Of a DNA stretch of 64,000 nucleotides, positions 59,001 through 64,000 are shown in pieces. Positions within the stretch are counted from its first letter, which is position 1; each line of letters begins with the position of its first letter. The stretch comes from Nocardia rhizosphaerihabitans. Lineage in GTDB: Bacteria > Actinomycetota > Actinomycetes > Mycobacteriales > Mycobacteriaceae. The position numbers and the translations under genes are program-made. The notes under the pieces were generated by a model. The model made no database searches. It saw only the letters and a program-made list of their open reading frames with translations, and was not told where the DNA came from. The stretch lies in the NCBI RefSeq assembly GCF_014646295.1, contig NZ_BMNE01000008.1, positions 1-64,000 on the forward strand, written 5' to 3'.

Positions 59001-61159
59001 CTGTCGCGCCCGAACGGCTCGGGCCGGGAACACGCACGGATCTGCGGCAATATGCCCAGCTGGTCCGGCGCTATGGCAAGGGCACCGGCGCGCACGCAGA
59101 CCGCAGGCGTCGCGAGATCCGCGACACCATGGGGCGGTGCCGGTCGGCGGTGCCGGTCTGGATCATGCCCATCTACCGGGTGGTGGAACAGCTCGACATC
59201 GAGCCGGACATGTTCGATGTGGTCGTGATCGACGAGGCGTCCCAGGCGGGTGCCGAGGCGGTGTTTCTGCAGTACCTCGCCAAGCGCATCGTCGTTATCG
59301 GTGACGACCGGCAGGTTTCGCCCTCCGGCGTCGGCGTGAAAATCGAGACCGTGCGCGGGCTCGCCGGGCAGTACCTCGCCGACAACCCGCACATCGCGAG
59401 CTGGATCGACACCAAGCGGAGCCTGTTCGACGACGCCGGAATGCGGTTCTCCTCGCGGCTCACGCTTGTCGAACACCGGCGCTGCGTGCCGGAGATCATC
59501 GGGTTCTCCAACAAGATCGCCTATGCGAAGGACGCCAAACCGCTCATCCCGGTGCGGGTCTACGGCAGTGACCGGCTCCCGCCGATCCGGACCGAATACG
59601 TAGCAGACGGCGCCAGCACCAAGAGCAATGTGAACGAGGTCGAAGCCGACAGGATCGTCACGCGGGTGGTGGAGTGCCTGGCCGACCCACGCTACGCATC
59701 GAAGACCTTCGGCGTCGTTTCGCTGCTGGGAGCTCCCCAAGCAGAACTGATCTGGAACAAGCTGCTGCTCGTCGTCACGCCCGAGGAGCTCGACCGTCGG
59801 CAGCTGCGGTGCGGTGACGCGGCCGACTTCCAGGGTGCCGAGCGCGATGTCATCTTCCTGTCGATGGTGAAAGCCCCTGGACCGGACTCGCGGCTGGTGG
59901 CGCAATCGGCCGAGTCGGCGATCCAGCGATACAACGTGGCGGTGTCGCGCGCGGCCGATCAGCTGTGGCTGTTCCATTCGGTGTCCCTCGAACAGCTCGG
60001 CAACCCCAACGACCTGCGCTACCAGCTGCTGGACTACTGCCTGTCGGCCGAAAAGTCCTCGGCGCCCGAGGAATCCGAACTGCCGGCGCCGGTGCGAGAG
60101 GACCGGCTGGTTCCGCCGTTCGAGTCCGTGTTCGAGCAGCAGGTGTTCAACCGGATCGTGGCGCGGCGTTATCGCGTGATCGCTCGCTATGACGTCGGGA
60201 TTCATACGCTCGACATGGTGGTGGTCGGCGGGCATGGGCGCGTAGCGGTGCTGTGTGAAGGGGACGTGTGGGGCGGGCCGCAGTCCTATCAGCAGGCGTT
60301 GACCTGGCAGCGGGATCTGCAGCGGTGTGGTTGGCCGTTTTTCCGGGTTCGGCGGTCGGCCTTTGTGGCCGATCCGGAGCAGGCACTCGCACCGCTGTGG
60401 GAGATGCTGGATTCGATCGGACTGGCGCCGGTTGCCGACGAACCGGTGGTCTCAGCTGCGCCGGTGACAGTGCAACCGCCTGCTTTCGAGCCGATTCCGC
60501 TGACGGAACTGCTCGACAGCTATGACTGGGCCAAGCCGGATGCCGGCGAGCACGACGAGGAGATGGCTGCACACGTCACCTCTGAAACTGTCCCGCCTGA
60601 GACGGTGTCAGTAGCGGCTGAGGCGCGCGAGATTGCTGAATACTGCGCATTCGCCGAACCTTTGGCGGTATCGCGAGCAGGCCACAATGTCGCCTCGGTC
60701 AAGGCGGATCTGCTGCGGGTGGTCGAGGTGGAAGGTCCGGTGACCGCCGGTCGACTGGTGGCGGTGCTCGACCGGGCACCCATGGAGGACGAGGACCGTG
60801 AGCGGTTCCCGGTGCTCATCGATCGGGCGCTGGAGGCCGCCGTCGCGCAGGGTCTGCTCGTCTCCGACGACTTTCTCGAACTCGGACGTCCGGAATGGAT
60901 CAGCTACCGGACACCGGCACAGCCGGTGACACGGTTGCGGCTGCTCGGCGCCCGCGCGATCGAGCATGTTCCAGGGCGCGAGCTGGCCGAAATCCTCAGC
61001 CACAGTGCCCAATCCACCGGGTGGAGCCATCGCGCTGCACTGATGCAGCGTGCGGCTTCGGCACTGGGACAGGGCCAGCTGAACGATCGGGTGATCGCCA
61101 TGCTGGCCATCGTGTTGCCGAACGCCGAACGGGCGCATCAGGCTCGGGCCACGCTCTAG
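56030..61159 (+). CDS. 1709-aa superfamily 1 (DNA2/NAM7-like) helicase with Vsr/MTES_1575-like nuclease and DUF3320-like C-terminus
   Basis: Residues 1-350 are of unknown type. SF1 motifs follow: Walker A VQGPPGTGKTHTAAALI near 380, motif II VVVIDEASQAG near 1065, LVEHRRCVPEIIGFSN near 1145, FQGAERDVIFLSM near 1266, and YNVAVSRAADQLWLF near 1300. Residues 1360-1470 (FESVFEQQVFNRIVARRY, LDMVVVGGHGRVAVLCEGD, FFRVRRSAF) are a PD-(D/E)XK nuclease of the MTES_1575/DUF559 type. Near 1560-1700 comes a DUF3320-like helical tail (EVEGPVTAGRLVAVLDRAP). Between motifs I and II is a 650-residue insert rich in coiled-coil-like helices. ATG follows GAGGAG. Its stop and that of the convergent helicase gene share the palindrome CTAG (61156-61159). 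Likely the effector of the kinase operon. Confidence 0.82.
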   Translation: MAEPGSVLEAELADRASRLFRFLARVQGVGGHAILDADDLGAVEWLGELPPSEAARFTPGSEDKPFLRLDKVPVSPPIDPPGPEVRAWLVPGRLDDHTAEPALRAERVNVNAVTERLIEHPEVSEQFDRWLRRWRAWAERARIEEPAHRWYRAIYRMYSDVNASAESKEAVLALGCVVWRRPGTGTIRRHALTMPVKFEFDTDSGTLTVRLDLDAGRATMELSDFLDPGEIVDPALLRTVEREFLSGVDPFDHDVIAGLMRRLLHSLGPDTDFRDEMMPAAATAGPVGYYAPALIVRSRGKRGLTRVLDTIADRIHDQRRVPAGLRNLVDPAYTATAELPSDNGAMVHDGSDSFLPLPLNAVQLAILQHVDCHAHTIVQGPPGTGKTHTAAALITHLLAQGKRVLVTAHTDRALAEVRGKLPVQMRDLCVSVAGASRDNFDDLKLSMERIAAAADDHDAPGARRRVEASNARVAELRAARARVGEKLLRRREQEVTRHLVGSYQGTLTELIQRYRSEATRFGWMRGLDKVDAGAALPISSIEALEWRTLLLDDALADSEVAAPQLLSVHDVPPVAQVAQWCARLAGATERVDALVATGTRSWIEQIRGITLASQGELVATVRKVDRELNELAGSRDGWVRDAVADVARGRGGVWHGRRMRLVELLDPAATLIGELGIAQVRVSGGDRAALVALAESVLGHIEKNGALKLRPDGAPKVGLTTSRVVKDAAPLFEQVRVDGRIPVTPEQLRSFLNYEKVERLVEQLDEVWTGSGVAAAAPGSVSVRLAHHREHAEQLRSLLTVGAELVTAGQHFRGYGMAEPDWSDRVARQALLASFDAAAAIDEQAAVAELFDTVAARVAGLRYQPGATANLHALHEALQRRDIEAYQHAHTRLAELNTLRARYTRRGELDARMAALLPQLREAVNSTAVSQVWDIHLGDLEKAWDWAVLGAWLDGVDTEPANELFDQLDDIEVGLREEATQLAVTKAWDKAVAPERLGPGTRTDLRQYAQLVRRYGKGTGAHADRRRREIRDTMGRCRSAVPVWIMPIYRVVEQLDIEPDMFDVVVIDEASQAGAEAVFLQYLAKRIVVIGDDRQVSPSGVGVKIETVRGLAGQYLADNPHIASWIDTKRSLFDDAGMRFSSRLTLVEHRRCVPEIIGFSNKIAYAKDAKPLIPVRVYGSDRLPPIRTEYVADGASTKSNVNEVEADRIVTRVVECLADPRYASKTFGVVSLLGAPQAELIWNKLLLVVTPEELDRRQLRCGDAADFQGAERDVIFLSMVKAPGPDSRLVAQSAESAIQRYNVAVSRAADQLWLFHSVSLEQLGNPNDLRYQLLDYCLSAEKSSAPEESELPAPVREDRLVPPFESVFEQQVFNRIVARRYRVIARYDVGIHTLDMVVVGGHGRVAVLCEGDVWGGPQSYQQALTWQRDLQRCGWPFFRVRRSAFVADPEQALAPLWEMLDSIGLAPVADEPVVSAAPVTVQPPAFEPIPLTELLDSYDWAKPDAGEHDEEMAAHVTSETVPPETVSVAAEAREIAEYCAFAEPLAVSRAGHNVASVKADLLRVVEVEGPVTAGRLVAVLDRAPMEDEDRERFPVLIDRALEAAVAQGLLVSDDFLELGRPEWISYRTPAQPVTRLRLLGARAIEHVPGRELAEILSHSAQSTGWSHRAALMQRAASALGQGQLNDRVIAMLAIVLPNAERAHQARATL

Positions 61160-63435
61160 AGCAACGCCTTCGGCGTGGTGCCTCGGAGGAAGGCCGCGAT
61201 CTGGACGAGCCGATGCGGGGGGACACTTATCCCGTCCAGATCCGACATCAACTCGTACATGGCGCCGATCGGGTCTTCGGAGGAGTTGGCCCACACTGTG
61301 ATTCGCGTGGCGGCGGCACGCATTCGTTGCAGATCGGTGTGTGGTGCGGTGCCCAACAGGAGCAGATCATCGCTGTCGCCACCGATCTCAGCGAACACCA
61401 GCTGTTCGTCGCGGGCCGCGGATTCCGCCAGAATGCGCAGGTCGCCAGGGTCGGTGTAGCCGATCAGGTCGCCTACTTCTTCGCCGGTCGCGATCTGGCC
61501 GAGGCGCGTCAGCTCGGTCAGGAGTTCGGCAATCTCCTCGCCCTGTGAATCGCTGCCGCCAACCAGGACGGAGTTATGAGGAGCCGCTGCCTCGGCGGCC
61601 GGCTCCGGTCTCGGTACGGGCTCCGACACGGTGGTAGGCGCAGGCGCGGCCGTCGGCACCGAGCCCGGGGCCGTTGCAGGTCCGGGAGCAGACCCTGACA
61701 CCGATGGGCGCGGGGCTTGCTGAAAGCGCGCTGGTTCGGCTACCGATTCGGGCATCGGCGTCTGCGCTGATTTCGGCGCTGCCGGCTGCTGCGGTTTCGG
61801 TCCAGACTGTGGTGCGGAAAGGTGGTGCCCACCGCGCGCCCGCAAAGCCTCGGACCTGGCACCGGCTCGCGGTGTCAGACCGTGCCAGGTGCGTAAGAAG
61901 GTGATCAGCCCCGCGGGATCCGTTCGTACGGTCTCCGCGGCCAGGGGACCTACCGACGTCTCGAGGCTCGCGCCGTCCCGACTGGGATCCTCGACCGAAC
62001 CCGCGACGAACACATTGAGGACGAGCTGCTTGCGGTTGGATTTGCCAGGTCGAAGCACACGCCCGAGCCGCTGGATCAACTGAGTGTGGTTGCGGTGGCG
62101 GGCGAGCAGGACCGCGATCTCCGCGCCGGGGACCGGGATGGTCGGATCGAGGACACGTTGTTCGACGAGAACCGCGAGTGACCGGTCGCGCAAGCCCTCG
62201 ATGATGGCGGTTCGCTGCGCAGCGGTGAGCGTCGTGGCGGTGGTGGCTGCCGGAATTCCGCGGGCGGTCAAAGCATGGTGCACCTGTGACGCCGATACCG
62301 GTCGCTCGGTGAAGATGATCGATTGCGTCTCGGTCAAGATCTCGGCGGGAAGTGCACCGATGAGATCAGTCTTCGCACGACATTCGGCCAGGAGGGTTGC
62401 GCGATCGGCGACGGCCGTCAGATACCGGTTCGCGTGGTGGGCGCCCGAACCACGTCCGGTGGCGAGCACGTCGACGAAGGTCTGGAATTCTGCGGGCTTT
62501 CCCGGCGCACCGTAACTGTCGACCAGAGTGTCGTATTCGCGGTCGACGAGGGAATCGAGGTGAGTCAGACGCGCGCGTTCCTTGGCGTCGAGCTCGACTC
62601 CGACCTGGATCACGGTGATCGGCCCGAGCAAGGCCTGTGCGTGCGCGGTCGGGTAGTCGCATCCCGCGATCGCAGGACCGAAGTAGGGGAGTAGCCGCGA
62701 CCGTACGGCCTGATCGTCACGATCCAGCGCGCGAGTGAGCGCGAGTCGGCTGGTGAACTGGTCGGTGAGTAGCTGGGCGAATACGCCGCCGCCGTATCGG
62801 TCCAGGTCGTCGACCACCAGAAGTGCGTTCGAACATTGTGTGGGAGAAGCAATCTGACGTAGCCGGGCAACGGTCGACGCCGTGACTATCGCGACCTGCC
62901 AGGTACGTTCGACGCCTTGGCGTGGGTTGCTGCCCAGCCCAGCGACTCGGCAGTCCGGTGCCAGCTCGGCCAGCTCATCCAGCCACTGAGCGCGGACGAC
63001 CTCGTCGGCGACGCAGACGACCGCCGGAGTGTTCGCTGAGACAGCCTCGATGACCGCCTGGACGCCGAGAACAGTTTTCCCCGTGCTGCCGACCCCTTCT
63101 ACGATCCCTTTCCGTCCATTGCGTGTCCACTCCGACAGTGCGCGCCGTTGCCAGGCACGGAGTGACAGCTGTTCACGATGTGATGCCTCGGTCGGCGGCG
63201 CCGGCACCTGTGTCGGCGCATCCGGCCGGCCAGGGGGCGGATAGTTCTTCAGCGCCCACCGAGGCGGAGCCATCGAACCGACTTGCTCGAAGATGGCCCA
63301 TTCCGCATACAACAGGCGGTTGACGACCGAGCGGTTGACACCTGGCTCCGCCAACGCCTCCGCGATCTCCGGGGCAGACAGGTTGGGCTGAGCGCGCAGC
63401 AGATCGACGATTTGATCTGTCAGCTCGTTGCCCAC
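61156..63435 (-). CDS. DEAD/SSL2-type helicase with atypical motif II and proline-rich linker
   Basis: A 759-aa protein. Residues 1-60 are a small winged-helix-like domain (LTDQIVDLLRAQPNLSAPEI). The SF2 core has Walker A VEGVGSTGKTVLG near residue 125 and, where DEAD/DEAH is expected, VVDDLDRYGGG near 205. The C-terminal lobe has FTERPVSASQVHHAL and QLIQRLGRVLRPGK near 455, close to the Ssl2/XPB-like and phage-type helicases. A long Pro/Ala linker (540-640) leads to a helical C-terminus (600-759, EEVGDLIGYTDPGDL). GTG at 63435 has GGAAGG upstream. It overlaps the convergent helicase-nuclease gene by four bases; the gene at 63638 is divergent. The acidic motif II may still hold magnesium. Confidence 0.78.
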   Translation of the reverse strand: MGNELTDQIVDLLRAQPNLSAPEIAEALAEPGVNRSVVNRLLYAEWAIFEQVGSMAPPRWALKNYPPPGRPDAPTQVPAPPTEASHREQLSLRAWQRRALSEWTRNGRKGIVEGVGSTGKTVLGVQAVIEAVSANTPAVVCVADEVVRAQWLDELAELAPDCRVAGLGSNPRQGVERTWQVAIVTASTVARLRQIASPTQCSNALLVVDDLDRYGGGVFAQLLTDQFTSRLALTRALDRDDQAVRSRLLPYFGPAIAGCDYPTAHAQALLGPITVIQVGVELDAKERARLTHLDSLVDREYDTLVDSYGAPGKPAEFQTFVDVLATGRGSGAHHANRYLTAVADRATLLAECRAKTDLIGALPAEILTETQSIIFTERPVSASQVHHALTARGIPAATTATTLTAAQRTAIIEGLRDRSLAVLVEQRVLDPTIPVPGAEIAVLLARHRNHTQLIQRLGRVLRPGKSNRKQLVLNVFVAGSVEDPSRDGASLETSVGPLAAETVRTDPAGLITFLRTWHGLTPRAGARSEALRARGGHHLSAPQSGPKPQQPAAPKSAQTPMPESVAEPARFQQAPRPSVSGSAPGPATAPGSVPTAAPAPTTVSEPVPRPEPAAEAAAPHNSVLVGGSDSQGEEIAELLTELTRLGQIATGEEVGDLIGYTDPGDLRILAESAARDEQLVFAEIGGDSDDLLLLGTAPHTDLQRMRAAATRITVWANSSEDPIGAMYELMSDLDGISVPPHRLVQIAAFLRGTTPKALL

Positions 63436-63637
63436 CCCGGAACCACCTTCCCGCTTCGGCCGTACGGCCACAAAACGAGGGTAGCGGCCCTGCCGTCGAC
63501 GCGAGGGGCGTGTGCAGGCAATCCCCGCCATCGAGTCGGCTCCGTGAAGGACGTGATGGTGCAATGATGGGCAGGCGAAAACTGGTGGGTTTTGCCGCAA
63601 TCCGAACTGGGTAGCGGGTGGGTGATGGGGAGGGGCG

Positions 63638-64000
63638 ATGCCGGACACGTTCGCCTGGGACGAGGCCGGAAACGAGGAGTTCCGCCAAGCGCGGCGGTTG
63701 GAGCAGGTATCGCTGTTCGCGGAACTCAATCTCGACTACGACGAGATCGTGCGCACCCGCGACCTGCTGGGCCAAGTGATCCGCGAGCACCGGCGCCGCC
63801 TTGGCCTGCCCCGTTTGCTCGACAAGTTTCCCGCGTTGACGTTGACGACGCTGATCGGTCACGCCGGTCTCGACTACGAGCAAGGCAAGTACTGGGAAAG
63901 TTTCTGGTCCGAACTCGACCTGGATCGTGAACAGGAATTCGAGAACCTGCTGCGGGCACGGCTTCCGGTGTATCTGCGCAAGTTCAAGATGCGGGTATTC
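63638..64000 (+). CDS. Partial gene of unknown function, runs off the right edge
   Basis: The first 121 codons of a hydrophilic protein (MPDTFAWDEAGNEEFRQARR, VRTRDLLGQVIREHRRRLGL, LTTLIGHAGLDYEQGKYWES). GGGGAGGGGCG precedes the ATG. The frame is open to base 64000 and shows no domain I recognise. It is divergent from the DEAD-like helicase with a 202-base gap that shows no copy of the 15-bp element. By position it could be a further member of the defence locus. Confidence 0.7.
   Translation, partial: MPDTFAWDEAGNEEFRQARRLEQVSLFAELNLDYDEIVRTRDLLGQVIREHRRRLGLPRLLDKFPALTLTTLIGHAGLDYEQGKYWESFWSELDLDREQEFENLLRARLPVYLRKFKMRVF

Noticed and set aside
58529..60235. Minus-strand open frame of 568 codons
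   Set aside because: Shadow of the SF1 helicase-nuclease gene, where the + strand carries all helicase motifs.
46104..61159. A complete BREX/Pgl system (PglX plus kinase)
   Set aside because: PglX-like methylase and a kinase are present, but there is no PglZ phosphatase, BrxC/PglY ATPase or BrxL/Lon protein, and the kinase is much smaller than PglW.
1..64000. CRISPR arrays, tRNA and rRNA genes
   Set aside because: Read for regularly spaced identical repeats, cloverleaf-like segments with CCA ends and rRNA core sequences; none was seen.

Overview
The window reads as high-GC actinobacterial DNA, most likely from a Nocardia-like member of the Mycobacteriales. Support for this: GTG and TTG starts are common, codons are strongly GC-biased, and there are WXG100, EspC-like and YbaB/EbfC (EspL-like) genes, a TerD-domain protein, 'superinfection immunity' membrane proteins and the HTH(DUF5919)+NUDIX pair. 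Nearly the whole window is accessory: a long anti-phage and inter-bacterial conflict island with two IS5-family relics, several broken genes and no tRNA, rRNA or CRISPR array that I can see.

Left block (0.1-15 kb): a RibD/DHFR-like reductase, a small proline-rich membrane protein and a Cys/Arg-rich protein, then a candidate defence locus. That locus has an HsdM-like N6-adenine methyltransferase carrying its own HTH and recognition-type domain (+). Convergent to it is an overlapping operon (-) of a 2124-aa DEAD/DUF1998 helicase fused to a PD-(D/E)XK-like nuclease and two paralogous UvrD-like helicases, each with a RelE-like N-terminal domain. Second block (15-23 kb): a lipoprotein, a HigBA toxin-antitoxin pair, a GmrSD-type (DUF262/DUF1524) gene fused to an alkyltransferase-like domain but split by an amber codon, and a Gabija-like OLD nuclease plus a third RelE-UvrD helicase.

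Middle block (23-46 kb): AT-richer, mosaic DNA with a decayed small gene, a NucS-like nuclease operon, a TerD-domain protein, a translationally coupled STAND-ATPase / class V aminotransferase / aminoglycoside-kinase-like operon, and three type VII secretion (T7SS) toxin cassettes without any ESX core genes. Cassette one is an EspC-like protein, a WXG-RTX-M91 metallopeptidase and a lipoprotein. Cassette two is a WXG100 pair, a PT33-type toxin and a DUF4279 protein. Cassette three is a YbaB-like protein, an EspC-like protein, a DUF6973-like toxin and a lipoprotein. A macrodomain operon, an HTH+NUDIX pair and an IS5 relic lie between them.

Right block (46-64 kb): a DISARM-class-1-like pair, DrmD (SNF2 helicase) and DrmMI (PglX-like methyltransferase), on (-). 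Divergent from it on (+) are a recognition-domain protein, a Ser/Thr kinase with TPR-like tail and a 1709-aa SF1 helicase/Vsr-like nuclease. These converge on a DEAD-like helicase, followed by a partial unknown gene at the right edge.

The most striking non-coding signal is a 15-bp element, TTGACRWTGTTTTCA, found four times: as a divergent inverted pair in front of the left methyltransferase, once in front of the helicase operon, and once in front of the DrmD operon. In at least two places it supplies the -35 box of a good promoter. It links defence genes almost 52 kb apart and suggests one regulon and possibly one composite restriction-like system. Functions are read from motifs without database searches, so family names are recognitions and system-level roles are inference.
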